Shown: piece by piece, positions 9,289-20,178 of the stretch
Layout of the letters: each line of letters begins with the position of its first letter
Position numbering within the stretch: the stretch's first letter is position 1
Assembly: GCA_017592665.1 (NCBI GenBank)
Contig: JAGFNW010000003.1
Span: 62,001-126,000 of the forward strand
Reading direction: 5' to 3'
Origin: Streptosporangiaceae bacterium NEAU-GS5
GTDB taxonomy: Bacteria; Actinomycetota; Actinomycetes; Streptosporangiales; Streptosporangiaceae
Length of the DNA stretch: 64,000 bases
Position numbers and translations under genes: made by a program
The notes under the pieces: generated by a model
Seen by the model: only the letters and a program-made list of their open reading frames with translations
Told to the model about the DNA's origin: nothing
The model's database searches: none

Positions 9289-9401
9289 TCCCATCCTCGT
9301 ATGGACACCGGCCGGGGGTCGAACTGGGCGGTCCCGGGTCGCCCGATTTCGCGATGTCGCGGTGTCTGTCTCCTCGACGGATCGCAGATGGGAGCTCAGA
9401 G

Positions 9402-10193
9402 ATGATGCTGAAGGACAAGGTCGCGGTGGTCTACGGAGCCGGCGGGGCGATCGGTGGCGCGGTCGCGCGCGCGTTCGCCCGCGAGGGGGCCAGGGTGTTC
9501 CTCACGGGGCGCGTCCTCGCGCCGATCGAGACGATCGCCAAGGACATCGCCGCCGACGGCGGATCCGCCGAGGCGGCCGAGGTCGACGCCGTCTACGAGC
9601 AGGCCCTGGAAGAGCACCTGCGCACCGTGATCGACAAGGCCGGGCGGATCGACATCTCGTTCAACGCGATCGGGATCTCGAACGACAACATTCTCGGCGT
9701 GCCCCTCACCGACCTGGACACGGGGTGGTTCGCGCTGCCGCTCACGACGTACGTGACGTCGTATTTCCTGACCGCGCGGCTGGCGGCGCGGCGGATGGTG
9801 CCGAACGGATCGGGCGTGATCATGACGGTCACCGCCCTCCACTCGCGTACGGGCCTGCCGCTAGTGGGCGGCTACGGCCCGGCCATGGCCGCGAAGGAGG
9901 CGCTCTCCCGGGATCTGTCGGCCGAACTCGCGCCGCACGGCATCCGGGTCGTCGGCCTCCGGCCCCAGGCCATGCCGGACACGCGTACGATCAGGGACGC
10001 CTTCGAGCCCCGCGCCAAGGCGTCGGGAATGACCTGGGAGCAGTGGGAGGCGCTGCTGGCGAGCAGAACCCACCCCCGGCGCCTCATGACCCTCGACGAG
10101 GTCGCGGCCGTGGCGGCCTTCATGGCCTCCGATCATGCCACCGGCATGACCGGCACCACCGTCAACCTCACCATGGGCTCGCTCGACGACTGA
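9402..10193 (+). CDS. SDR-family oxidoreductase with atypical active site
   Basis: 263 residues with a Rossmann fold. The glycine motif is YGAGGAIGGAVAR (usually TGxxxGIG) and the C-terminus ends in the usual substrate-loop pattern DHATGMTGTTVNL. The catalytic stretch reads GGYGPAMAAKEAL: Lys aligns with the family Lys but the residue four before it is Ala rather than Tyr, and the only Tyr is seven before it. Activity may be altered. The start is ATG 9402 with GGGAG at 9390. It is divergent from the sigma factor, with a shared 113-bp promoter region. Confidence 0.85.
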   Translation: MMLKDKVAVVYGAGGAIGGAVARAFAREGARVFLTGRVLAPIETIAKDIAADGGSAEAAEVDAVYEQALEEHLRTVIDKAGRIDISFNAIGISNDNILGVPLTDLDTGWFALPLTTYVTSYFLTARLAARRMVPNGSGVIMTVTALHSRTGLPLVGGYGPAMAAKEALSRDLSAELAPHGIRVVGLRPQAMPDTRTIRDAFEPRAKASGMTWEQWEALLASRTHPRRLMTLDEVAAVAAFMASDHATGMTGTTVNLTMGSLDD

Positions 10194-10207
10194 CAGCCGT
10201 TTCGTGG

Positions 10208-10432
10208 TCATGCACTCTTGTCGTCGGCCGGGTGCTCGACCAGGGCGAGAATGCGGTTGGACATGAATCGTGCGGTCCGCACGGGCGTGCCGTTCCTGGT
10301 GACTTCGCTGACCTCGACGATCCCACGACCCGTGGTCACTTCGACGCGCCGTCCCGCTTTGCTGGCGATCACCTCGTACGTACGCGGGGTTCCGCCGGCG
10401 TCGATGACGATTTCGACCCTGTCGCCCTTCAT
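10208..10432 (-). CDS. Small conserved-looking hypothetical protein (74 aa)
   Basis: The product begins MKGDRVEIVIDAGGTPRTY and is predicted to be a small beta-rich basic protein with alternating hydrophobic and charged strands. No signal peptide is visible. Strong third-position GC supports coding on this strand, although a similar-length frame is open on the other strand. I do not recognise the family. The fold resembles small SH3-like or DUF1918-like modules, which is only an impression. Confidence 0.55.
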   Translation of the reverse strand: MKGDRVEIVIDAGGTPRTYEVIASKAGRRVEVTTGRGIVEVSEVTRNGTPVRTARFMSNRILALVEHPADDKSA

Positions 10433-10501
10433 GTCCTAGTCATACCCGCTGACGTTACGAACATACATACGAATTCACTTTAAGTCGCATTATTCCGGCC
10501 G

Positions 10502-10525
10502 GAGTTTATGTCCAGTTTATGTCGG
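10502..10525. repeat. Direct repeat of AGTTTATGTC upstream of the SH3-protein gene
   Basis: AGTTTATGTC occurs twice, 13 bases apart, in the AT-richer 140-bp region between the two genes. It is a candidate activator or repressor site pair for the gene at 10573. Confidence 0.3.
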
Positions 10526-10572
10526 GCAAATCACGAAATGTCATGAACTGGCTACCGAGAGTGTGTACGGTC

Positions 10573-11703
10573 ATGCGACGACTGAGGATCTTCACGGCCG
10601 CCGTTCTGCTCAGTGGTGGCGGCGCGGCCACCGCTCAATCGGCGTGGGCCGCCACTGCTCAATCGGCGCGGGCGGCGGCTGAGGGGGCGGCCGCCGCGTG
10701 CTGGTACCACATCAGCGCGGGGAGTCCCGTCAACCTTTGGGTACGCAGTGGACCCGGCACCGGCTACCGGCAGATCGACGCGATCTCATGGGGCACGACG
10801 GTTCGCGGCGAATGCGAGTCGGCCGGTGGATGGGTGAAGGTTCTCGGGGTCAACGGACATTGGGGATGGTCCTTCCGCGCCGACCTCGCCACGGGTCGCG
10901 TAGGCGTAAGCGGCGGTGGCGGTGGCGGCGGCCGTAGTGGGGGTGGCGGCTATGCCGGGGGTGGCGGCCATGCTGGGGGTGGTGGCGGCGGCTGCCGCTC
11001 CTGCCACGGGGGCAGCGGCTGCGGCGGCGGCTGCGGGTGTCGAGGAGGATGCGGCGCGGGCTGCCGCGGAGGCGGCTGCGGCGGCGGCGGATGCCGCGCT
11101 GGATGCGGCGCGGGCTGCGGAGGCCGGTGCGGGGGCTGTCGTGGAGGATGCGGCGGTGGGTGCGGCGGCGGCTGCGGCGGGTGTCGTGGAGGATGCGGGG
11201 GCTGCGGCGGAGGCTGGGCCGGTGGCTGTGGTCGCGGCTGCAACGGTGGGGGTTGTGGTGGAGGTGGCGGAGCCGAATGGGGTGGCTGCAGCTTCTGGCG
11301 CAGCGGCTGCGGTCGCGGCGGAGGCTGGGGTCGGTCCAACTGGGGTGGCTCCAGCTGGGGTGGGTCCAGTTGGGGTGGCTCCAGCTGGGGCCACTCTCGA
11401 TGGGGCGGAGGCTGGGGCAACGGCGGCGGCTGGGGCAACGGCGGAGGTTGGGGCGGCGGTCCGGGGCGTGCCGGCGGAGGTGGAGGTTGGGGCGGCGGCC
11501 CGGGGCGTGCCGGCGGAGGTGGAGGCTGGGGCGGTGGCGGCGGCCCAGCGCGTTGGGGCGGTGGGGGTGGTGGCAGCAGGTTGAACCACGCGTTGGACGA
11601 GCTCTTCGGTCACAGCGGCGGAGGGCATCACCGCGGAGGGCAACACGGCGCGGGGCAGCATGGCGGGCGTCACGGTGGCGGCCGGGCTACCGGACTCCAC
11701 TGA
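10573..11703 (+). CDS. Secreted SH3-domain protein with Gly/Cys/Trp-rich tail
   Basis: 376 residues from ATG 10573. An N-terminal signal peptide (MRRLRIFTAAVLLSGGGAA) is followed by a bacterial SH3_3 domain (SPVNLWVRSGPGTGYR to WGWSFRADL). After residue ~115 the protein is over half Gly. About 24 Cys occur within ~125 residues in GGC/GCRGGC spacing, then a WGGSSWGGSSW section, then GGGWGGGPGRA repeats and a His-rich end (SGGGHHRGGQHGAGQHGG). SH3_3 domains usually bind cell-wall peptides. The tail suggests a disulfide-linked or metal-binding surface or spore-coat polymer. In-frame starts upstream at 10519 and 10543 are possible. Other frames are also open in the repeat region, so the tail depends on the frame staying intact. 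Confidence 0.68.
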   Translation: MRRLRIFTAAVLLSGGGAATAQSAWAATAQSARAAAEGAAAACWYHISAGSPVNLWVRSGPGTGYRQIDAISWGTTVRGECESAGGWVKVLGVNGHWGWSFRADLATGRVGVSGGGGGGGRSGGGGYAGGGGHAGGGGGGCRSCHGGSGCGGGCGCRGGCGAGCRGGGCGGGGCRAGCGAGCGGRCGGCRGGCGGGCGGGCGGCRGGCGGCGGGWAGGCGRGCNGGGCGGGGGAEWGGCSFWRSGCGRGGGWGRSNWGGSSWGGSSWGGSSWGHSRWGGGWGNGGGWGNGGGWGGGPGRAGGGGGWGGGPGRAGGGGGWGGGGGPARWGGGGGGSRLNHALDELFGHSGGGHHRGGQHGAGQHGGRHGGGRATGLH

Positions 11704-11742
11704 CGGGCGGCGGTGCCCAACAAGTCAGGGGCCGATAGCGGG

Positions 11743-12489
11743 TCAGGCGAGGAGCTTGATGATGGCGGCGACGCCGACGCAGACGATGACGCCGCGGAGG
11801 ACCGTGGGCGGGAGGCGGCGGCCTACCCGGGCGCCGAGGAAGCCGCCGATGGCCGAGCCGACGGCGACCAGCAGGACCGCCATCCAGTCGACCTTCGCGA
11901 TCAGCGTGAACAGCACCGCGGCGGTCGTGTTGACCAGCAGCGAGAGCATGTTCTTGGCGGCGTTGACCCGTTGCAGGTCGTCATCCAGGAAGGTGCCGAG
12001 CAGCCCGATCAGCACGACCCCCTGGGCCGCGCCGAAGTAGCCGCCGTACACGCCCGCCGCCAGCACGCCCAGCCACAGCCACGGCCCGCCGTGCGGGTGC
12101 GACTGCCGCCCGGACAGCCAGGCGTTGAGCTTCGGCTGGACGACCACGAGCACACACGCGAGCGCGATCAGCACGGGCACGATGATCTGGAAGGCGCGCT
12201 CCGGCAGGCGGAGCAGCAGCAGCCCGCCCGCGAGCGATCCGGTCACCGAGGCGACGCCGAGCCGTACGAGACGGGGGGCCTGGCCTTTCAGCTCGGCGCG
12301 ATAGCCGAGCACGCCCGTCACGCCGCCCGGCACGAGGCCGATGTTGTTGGAGACGTTGGCGGTGATCGGGGGCAGGCCCACGGCCAGCAGCGTCGGGAAG
12401 GTGATCAGCGATCCGGATCCGACGATCGCGTTGATCGCTCCGGCCCCGATCCCGGCCGCGAGGACCGCGACCGCTTCCCACGGCGTCAT
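11743..12489 (-). CDS. TauE/SafE-family sulfite/sulfonate exporter
   Basis: 248 residues with about eight hydrophobic segments. TSUP signatures are NAIVGSGSLITFPTLLAVGL near the N-terminus and GGYFGAAQGVVLIGLL in the second half. The family moves sulfite, sulfonates or related organic anions out of the cell; substrate cannot be told here. ATG start without a strong ribosome binding site. It lies 13 bases after the slipin gene stop and could be cotranscribed with it. Confidence 0.88.
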   Translation of the reverse strand: MTPWEAVAVLAAGIGAGAINAIVGSGSLITFPTLLAVGLPPITANVSNNIGLVPGGVTGVLGYRAELKGQAPRLVRLGVASVTGSLAGGLLLLRLPERAFQIIVPVLIALACVLVVVQPKLNAWLSGRQSHPHGGPWLWLGVLAAGVYGGYFGAAQGVVLIGLLGTFLDDDLQRVNAAKNMLSLLVNTTAAVLFTLIAKVDWMAVLLVAVGSAIGGFLGARVGRRLPPTVLRGVIVCVGVAAIIKLLA

Positions 12490-12502
12490 GGAGCAACACT
12501 AT

Positions 12503-13414
12503 TTACTCGTCCTTGGGCGGACTGAACAGGCCCCCGAGATTCTCCAAAGCCCGGCCCATCTCCGAGGGCACGATCCAGATCTTGTTCGCGTCGCCCTTGG
12601 CGATCTCGGGAAGGGTCTGCAGGTATTGATACGCCAGAAGCCGCTGGTCAGGCTTGCCCTCGTGGATGGCGCGGAAGACCATGGCGATCGCGTCGGCCTG
12701 GCCCTTGGCCCGCATGGCGGCGGCCTCGGCGTCCGCCTGGGCGCGTACGACGACGGCCTCGGCCTCGCCGCGCGCCCGCAGCACGGCGGCCTCGCGCTCG
12801 CCCTGCGCGGTGAGGATGGCCGACTGCTTGCTGCCTTCGGCGGCGAGGATGGCGGCCCGCTTGTCGCGGTCGGCGCGCATCTGCTTCTCCATCGAATCCT
12901 GGATGGAGGCGGGCGGCTCGATGGCCTTCAGCTCGACGCGGTTGACCCGAATCCCCCACTTGCCGGTGGCGACGTCGAGCACGCCGCGCAGCTCGGTGTT
13001 GATGTCCTCACGGGAGGTGAGCGTGCGCTCCAGGTCCATGCCGCCGACCACGTTGCGGAGCGTGGTGACGGTCAGCTGCTCGACCGCGGTGAGGAAGTTG
13101 GCGATCTCGTACGTGGCCGCCTGCGGATCGGTGACCTGAAAATAGATGACGGTGTCGATCGACACGACCAGGTTGTCGGAGGTGATGACCGGCTGCGGGG
13201 GGAAGGTGACCACCTGTTCGCGGAGGTCGACCTCGACCTTGACCCGGTCGATGAAGGGGACCACGATGTTCAGCCCGGCGTTGAGCGTGCGGTGGTAGCG
13301 ACCGAAACGCTCCACGATGCGCGCCGTCGCCTGCGGGACGATGCGAATGGTGCGCGCCAGCGCGAACCCCGCGACCCCGACCACGATCAGAGCTACGACC
13401 AGCTGCGTCATCAT
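12503..13414 (-). CDS. SPFH/Band 7 slipin-like membrane protein
   Basis: 303 residues: one N-terminal membrane anchor (LVVALIVVGVAGFALARTI), an SPFH core (VERFGRYHRTLNAGLNIVVPFID, then DTVIYFQVTDP), and a long charged helical segment (about 190-260). Proteins of this type form membrane-associated oligomeric rings and support protease or transporter microdomains. No NfeD partner is adjacent. Two tandem ATGs are preceded by GGAG. A second, diverged slipin lies at 57858-58802. Confidence 0.9.
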   Translation of the reverse strand: MMTQLVVALIVVGVAGFALARTIRIVPQATARIVERFGRYHRTLNAGLNIVVPFIDRVKVEVDLREQVVTFPPQPVITSDNLVVSIDTVIYFQVTDPQAATYEIANFLTAVEQLTVTTLRNVVGGMDLERTLTSREDINTELRGVLDVATGKWGIRVNRVELKAIEPPASIQDSMEKQMRADRDKRAAILAAEGSKQSAILTAQGEREAAVLRARGEAEAVVVRAQADAEAAAMRAKGQADAIAMVFRAIHEGKPDQRLLAYQYLQTLPEIAKGDANKIWIVPSEMGRALENLGGLFSPPKDE

Positions 13415-13470
13415 GTGTCTCCAGTCTGTGACCCCCGGCTGGAGATGCTATTTGGTTTTGTCTTTACGTG

Positions 13471-14259
13471 TTAGAAAGTGCGGGCATACCATCTGCCCTC
13501 GCGCCCGCGCTCGAGGCCCAGACGGAGGCCGAAGGCCAGGGAAAGGTTGTCGGCCGTCAGCACATAGTCGATCGGGCCCTGGGCCACGATCGACCCCTGG
13601 CGCAGCAGCAGCGCGTGCGTGAATCCGGCCGGGATCTCCTCGACATGGTGCGTGACCAGGACCGTTGTGGGCGCCTTCGGGTCGGTGGCGAGGAAGTTGA
13701 GGCGGCGTACGAGATCCTCGCGCGCGGCGACGTCGAGACCGGCGGCCGGCTCGTCGAGCAGCAGCAGCTCGGGGTCGGGCATCAGCGCGCGGGCGATCTG
13801 CACCCGCTTGCGCTCGCCCTCCGACAGCGTGCCGAACCGGCGGCGGATGAGGTGGGCGCAGCCGAGCTGGTCGATGAGCTCCACGGCGCGGGTGAGGTCG
13901 TGCGAGTCGTACTCCTCGGTCCACCGGCCGAGGATCGCGTACGACGCGGTCAGCACCAGGTCGATGACCTTCTCGTCCGGCGGCACCCGCTCGGCCAGCG
14001 CTGAGCTGGCGAGGCCGATCCGCGGCCGCAGCTCGAAGACGTCGACCTGGCCCAGCCGCTCGCCGAGAATCTCGACCGATCCCTCGGTCGGGTAGATCAG
14101 CGCGGCGGCCACCTGGAGCAGCGTGGTCTTACCGGCGCCGTTGGGCCCGATGACGACCCAGCGCTCGTCCTCCAGAACGGTCCAGTCGATCCCTCGCAGA
14201 AGGGCCGCGCCGTCTCTGCGGACCGCGACGTCCTGCATCCTCAGGACCTGACCGCCCAT
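13471..14259 (-). CDS. ABC transporter ATP-binding protein (stand-alone)
   Basis: 262 residues. Walker A GPNGAGKTT, signature LSEGERKRVQIARAL, Walker B LLLLDEPAAGLD and the switch His in VLVTHHVEEIP are all intact. It most resembles the YlmA/ModF-like single ATPases of Gram-positive bacteria, for which a permease is not linked. None is adjacent here, so a transport role is not certain. Start ATG with AGGAGAG upstream. Transcribed toward the slipin gene. Confidence 0.85.
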   Translation of the reverse strand: MGGQVLRMQDVAVRRDGAALLRGIDWTVLEDERWVVIGPNGAGKTTLLQVAAALIYPTEGSVEILGERLGQVDVFELRPRIGLASSALAERVPPDEKVIDLVLTASYAILGRWTEEYDSHDLTRAVELIDQLGCAHLIRRRFGTLSEGERKRVQIARALMPDPELLLLDEPAAGLDVAAREDLVRRLNFLATDPKAPTTVLVTHHVEEIPAGFTHALLLRQGSIVAQGPIDYVLTADNLSLAFGLRLGLERGREGRWYARTF

Positions 14260-14333
14260 GCAACTCTCCTATCGTGTCCCCCGCTTCGCGCACAGACAAA
14301 GCTATCGCTGCCCGAGCACATATCGTGGATCGG

Positions 14334-15092
14334 GTGAGCACCGATTCTCCGTCTACGGGGATCTCTCAGATCTCCGCCATGCTGGTCGCGTGGGGCGCCT
14401 CCTGGCTGGCCGGACACGTCGGGCTCGACCAGGTCGTGGACCGCGTCGAGGCCGCCGTCGGCCCGCAGCTCGTCCATGACCCGGCCGGCGATGGCGATGT
14501 GCCTCTACGAGCCTTCCTCGCGGCGCTGCGCGCCGAGGGCCTGACCGCGTTCCGGCTCGCGCTGCCCGCGCCCGGCGATCCGCTCGGGCTCACGGGGCCG
14601 CCCCCGTTCAATGTGGCCGCGCTCGACGCCGGTCAGGCCGTGGTGGCCGTACGCGCTGGAGGATGTGCCGGTCTGGTGCCCGAGGAGGACCAGCGCGGGT
14701 CGTCCTATCGCGGTGTCCGATGGACCCTCTACGAGGCGGCCGAGCGGGAGCCCTACATCCCCGACCTCGCGGAAGCCGAGCGGGAGCTGACGCGGGCCAT
14801 GCTCGCCGCCACCGACGCCCTGACGTCGGTCGACGGCCCCGCGCAGGGCTTCCCGACGCTGCCCGAGCCCGATCAGACGCTCGCGCCCGGCTATCCGGGC
14901 CGGGCCGTGCGGGTGGGAGCCCTCGCGGCGCGCCTCGCGCTCGCCCTGCGCCTGGCAGAGGAGCGGGGATTGACGGTGGCCCAGGTGTCCACGCGGTCCG
15001 AGGCGCTGCGCGACCTCGACCGGGCCGTGCGCCGGGCCCGGGTCGCCGCGCACCACGCGCTGTCCGACTCGAGCGACCTCACCCGACCGTGA
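14334..15092 (+). CDS. Conserved hypothetical protein (252 aa)
   Basis: The protein begins (V)STDSPSTGISQISAMLVAW and has two parts: an N-terminal globular region and an Arg/Ala-rich helical C-terminus (LAARLALALRLAEERG, then AVRRARVAAHHAL). No signal peptide, membrane helix or catalytic motif is recognised. Codon bias strongly supports coding. The GTG at 14334 is preferred; frames upstream of it run into the divergent ABC gene promoter. Function unknown. Confidence 0.7.
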   Translation: MSTDSPSTGISQISAMLVAWGASWLAGHVGLDQVVDRVEAAVGPQLVHDPAGDGDVPLRAFLAALRAEGLTAFRLALPAPGDPLGLTGPPPFNVAALDAGQAVVAVRAGGCAGLVPEEDQRGSSYRGVRWTLYEAAEREPYIPDLAEAERELTRAMLAATDALTSVDGPAQGFPTLPEPDQTLAPGYPGRAVRVGALAARLALALRLAEERGLTVAQVSTRSEALRDLDRAVRRARVAAHHALSDSSDLTRP

Positions 15093-15166
15093 AGGCGGCC
15101 CCACGCGACCGTGAAGGCGGCCCCAACGAAGGCCCACGAAGCCCCACGCAGCCGTGAAGGGCGACC

Positions 15167-15185
<19 letters not shown>
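15085..15185. repeat. Duplicated gene end (CCGTGAAGGCGGCCCC repeats)
   Basis: The stop-codon context of the preceding gene, CGACCGTGAAGGCGGCCCCA, is repeated 22 bases later, with weaker CCGTGA copies at about 15152 and 15176. It fills the short gap to the convergent kinase gene. It looks like small tandem duplications of a gene 3' end. Confidence 0.6.
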
Positions 15186-17554
<2,369 letters not shown>

Positions 17555-17609
17555 CTGAGCGTTACCCCCATTGCTGAACCCCGAGCCGCCTATCGTACGC
17601 AAGCAGCAT

Positions 17610-17700
17610 ATTTCTTGAAAGATCGAATGTCTTGGCGACCGATAGTCTCAAAGTGATAATCATCTGAAAACTCACGACAAAAGATGACTAGGGCACGGAG
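17610..17700 (+). promoter_or_regulatory. AT-rich promoter region of paralogue A
   Basis: About 90 bp of clearly lower GC content (GATAATCATCTG core near 17654) separates the divergent kinase and DUF11-like genes. No clear -35/-10 pair can be assigned. Confidence 0.35.
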
Positions 17701-17705
17701 ACTCC

Positions 17706-18359
17706 ATGGGCCGAAGACTCGGCATGATCGCAGGCACCGTCCTGCTCGCGACCAGCGCACTTGTCCCAATCGGGCCGTCCGCCCAGGCCGGCGCGGCGGC
17801 GGCGCCGTCCAGCGCGGCGAGCGTGACGGCCAAGGCTCGCGAACCTTTTTCGGTCTTCGCGGTAAGCGTTAAAGGCCCCAAGAAGGTCAAAGCAGGCACG
17901 AAGTACACTTATCTTATTAATGCCACAAATAAGGGTCCATACTCCGCGGACTGGGATCTCGGCGGTTTTCTGCCTGACGGCATTGTCACCACGCTGACCT
18001 GGCGGGGCCCGAAGAACACCCAATGCGTCTGGTATCGCTTCGCCGGATTCTGGTGCTGGGGGCCGTACGAGGTGCCGGTGGGCGAATCGACCTGGCTCGC
18101 CATCACGGTGACCTTGAAGAAGGGCACCAAGGGCACGCTCAAGGCGAAGCTCGGCGGCGAGACCTGTGACTGCCCCACCGGCAGCGAGGGCCTCAGCCGT
18201 CAGGAATGGAAGCGCCTCGGCATCAAGAACTACTTCTGGGCCAAGACCGTCAAGACGACGATCATTTCGAAGAAGGCCGCGAGGCACATCTACGTGCCGC
18301 CGCCGCCCAAGCCGCCACCCCACGAGCCGGTGCACCACAACCGCAGGAAGAGCACCTGA
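17706..18359 (+). CDS. Secreted Lys-rich DUF11-like protein, paralogue A
   Basis: 217 residues. Signal peptide to about residue 28 (MGRRLGMIAGTVLLATSALV, then PSAQAGA). The mature part is a beta-sandwich like DUF11/NEW3 domains (VKAGTKYTYLINATNKGPYSA), with a Cys pair in QCVWYRFAGFWCWG, a second pair in ETCDC, and a tail PPPPKPPPHEPVHHNRRKS. It shares LKKGTKGT and W..L..K.YF..KT.KT with the protein at 21952. Function is unknown; secretion and surface association are likely. GGAG precedes the ATG. It stops base-to-base against the convergent response-regulator gene (TGATCA). Confidence 0.75.
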   Translation: MGRRLGMIAGTVLLATSALVPIGPSAQAGAAAAPSSAASVTAKAREPFSVFAVSVKGPKKVKAGTKYTYLINATNKGPYSADWDLGGFLPDGIVTTLTWRGPKNTQCVWYRFAGFWCWGPYEVPVGESTWLAITVTLKKGTKGTLKAKLGGETCDCPTGSEGLSRQEWKRLGIKNYFWAKTVKTTIISKKAARHIYVPPPPKPPPHEPVHHNRRKST

Positions 18360-18974
18360 TCAAGCCAGGTGATGGCGTACGGCGTACAGGGCCGCCTGGG
18401 TGCGGTCCTGCACGCCGAGCTTCATCAGCACGTTCGAGACGTGGGTCTTGACGGTCTTCTCGGCGACCGACAACGCGCGGGCGATCTCCCGGTTGGATCG
18501 CCCGGCCGCGATGAGCGTCAGGACCTCCCGCTCGCGGTCGGTGAGCACGGGCGCATCCGGCGCGGGAGCGGCCATCATCGCCTCGGCCGCCTCCGGGGCC
18601 AGCAGCAACTGGCCGCCGTGCACGGCCCGGATGGCCGACACGAGGCCTCCGGGGTCGACGTCCTTGTAGAGGAACCCGGCCGCGCCCGCGCGCATCGCCG
18701 GGCCCACGTCACCGCGGTCGCTGACGGACGTCAGCACGATCGCGCGCACCTTCAGATCGCGCGCGGCCAGCTCGGAGAGCGTGGCCAGCCCGTCGAGCAC
18801 GGGCATCTTCAGATCCAGCAGCAGGACGTCCGGCCCCAGGCGCTCGACCAGGGACACCGCCTCCGAGCCGTCGGCCGCCTCGCCGACCACCTCGATGTCG
18901 TCCTGGATGTCGAGGAACGTCCGCAGGCCCTGCCGTACGACGGGGTGGTCGTCGGCGATGAGAACCCGGATCAC
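18360..18974 (-). CDS. NarL/LuxR-family response regulator
   Basis: 204 residues. The receiver domain has D8-D9, phosphoacceptor D54 in LLLDLKMP, T/S in VLTSVSD and K in GFLYKDVD. A LuxR helix-turn-helix lies at about 140-200 (LTDREREVLTLIAAGRSNREIARAL, KTVKTHVSNVLMKL). The GTG at 18974 overlaps the kinase stop (GTGA) with GGAGG 7 bases ahead, so it is translationally coupled to the sensor gene. It is the DNA-binding output of this two-component pair; targets unknown. Confidence 0.93.
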   Translation of the reverse strand: MIRVLIADDHPVVRQGLRTFLDIQDDIEVVGEAADGSEAVSLVERLGPDVLLLDLKMPVLDGLATLSELAARDLKVRAIVLTSVSDRGDVGPAMRAGAAGFLYKDVDPGGLVSAIRAVHGGQLLLAPEAAEAMMAAPAPDAPVLTDREREVLTLIAAGRSNREIARALSVAEKTVKTHVSNVLMKLGVQDRTQAALYAVRHHLA

Positions 18975-20080
18975 ATCGGCACCTCCATCCGGATCGTGGT
19001 GCCCTCGGGCGTGGAGTCGACGTCGAGCGTGCCGCCGACGCTCTCCGCGCGCTCGCGCATGGAGGCCAGGCCGAGGCCGTCGCGCGCCTCGCGGAAGCCC
19101 TGACCGTCGTCGCACACCGAGAGGGACAGCCGGCCGCGGTCGTGCCCGAGCCGCACGGTCACCGCTGCGGCCTCGGCGTGGCGCAGCGCGTTGTGCAGCG
19201 CCTCCTGCGCGACCCGCAGCACGGCGACCTCGATCTCCGGTGGCAGCTCCGGGAGCCGGCACCCCTCGAACCGGATCTGCACCTGGTTGAGCCGGTCGAG
19301 CAGCCGCACATGCTTGCGCAGGGTCTCCACCAGGCCATGGCGGTCGAGCTCGGCCGGACGCAGCTCCACGATCACCGCCCGTAGCTCGGCCAGCGCCTCG
19401 CCGGCCAGGCGTTCCACGCGAGCCAGCTCGGACCCGGCGCGAACGGGGTCGGTGGGCAGCAGCGCGGCCGCCGCCTGAGCCGTCAGCCGAAGCGAGAACA
19501 GCTTCTGCGTGACCGCGTCGTGCAGCTCGCGGGCCATGCGGGTGCGCTCCTCGTTGACGGTCACCTGCCGGGCCCTCTCATAGAGGCGGGCGTTGGTGAG
19601 CGCGATCGCGGCGTGCGCCGCGAACATGGTCAGGACCTCCTCGTCGTCGGACGTGAACCCGCCGGGAGAGCGCTTGTTGGCCAGGAAGATGATGCCGAGG
19701 ATCTGCTCGCCGTCGCGGATGGGCATGCCGATGAAGTCCTTCATCACCGGATGCGCCCGCGGCCACCACTCGAAGCGCGGATCGCGCCGGATGTCGGGCA
19801 GCCGCACGGGGGACCCCTCGCGCAGCATGGCGCCGAGCATGCCGTGCTGGCGCGGCGTGGGGCCGATCGCCTGCCACTCCTCGTCGGTGATCCCCTCGGC
19901 CACGAACTCGGCGAACGCGCCGTCGTCGTCGGGCACGCCGAGGGCCGCGTAGCGCGCGTCGAGCAGCTGCCCGGCCGACCGCACGATCACCTGGAGGACC
20001 TCGCGGACCGACAGGTGCCGGGTGACGGCCAGCACGGCGGAGCTGACCGCATGCAGCACCTCGTCGCGTTCCGACCCCAT
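18971..20080 (-). CDS. GAF-domain sensor histidine kinase (NarL/DevS-like)
   Basis: 369 residues, soluble with no membrane segment. A GAF domain occupies about 22-170 (HPVMKDFIGMPIRDGEQILG). It is followed by HisKA_3 with H187 in RMARELHDAVTQKLF and a HATPase_c domain (DDGQGFREARDGLGLASMRERAE). H110 sits where heme-ligating His is found in DevS/DosT GAF domains, so a gas or redox sensor is possible but unproven. GGTGGGGG precedes the ATG. Operon with the response regulator. Confidence 0.92.
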   Translation of the reverse strand: MGSERDEVLHAVSSAVLAVTRHLSVREVLQVIVRSAGQLLDARYAALGVPDDDGAFAEFVAEGITDEEWQAIGPTPRQHGMLGAMLREGSPVRLPDIRRDPRFEWWPRAHPVMKDFIGMPIRDGEQILGIIFLANKRSPGGFTSDDEEVLTMFAAHAAIALTNARLYERARQVTVNEERTRMARELHDAVTQKLFSLRLTAQAAAALLPTDPVRAGSELARVERLAGEALAELRAVIVELRPAELDRHGLVETLRKHVRLLDRLNQVQIRFEGCRLPELPPEIEVAVLRVAQEALHNALRHAEAAAVTVRLGHDRGRLSLSVCDDGQGFREARDGLGLASMRERAESVGGTLDVDSTPEGTTIRMEVPM

Positions 20081-20178
20081 GCCCCCACCCTAGGTCGTGG
20101 TCCTAGGACCATTTGCCGATCCCAGGCCTGGCTTCGGCCCGATGCGCGGACGCCGCCCGATTCCTAGCGTCATGAGCT

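Noticed and set aside
10786-11700. Large minus-strand Ala/Thr-rich frame opposite the SH3 gene
   Set aside because: Open because of repetitive GC-rich DNA; no start signal or domain.
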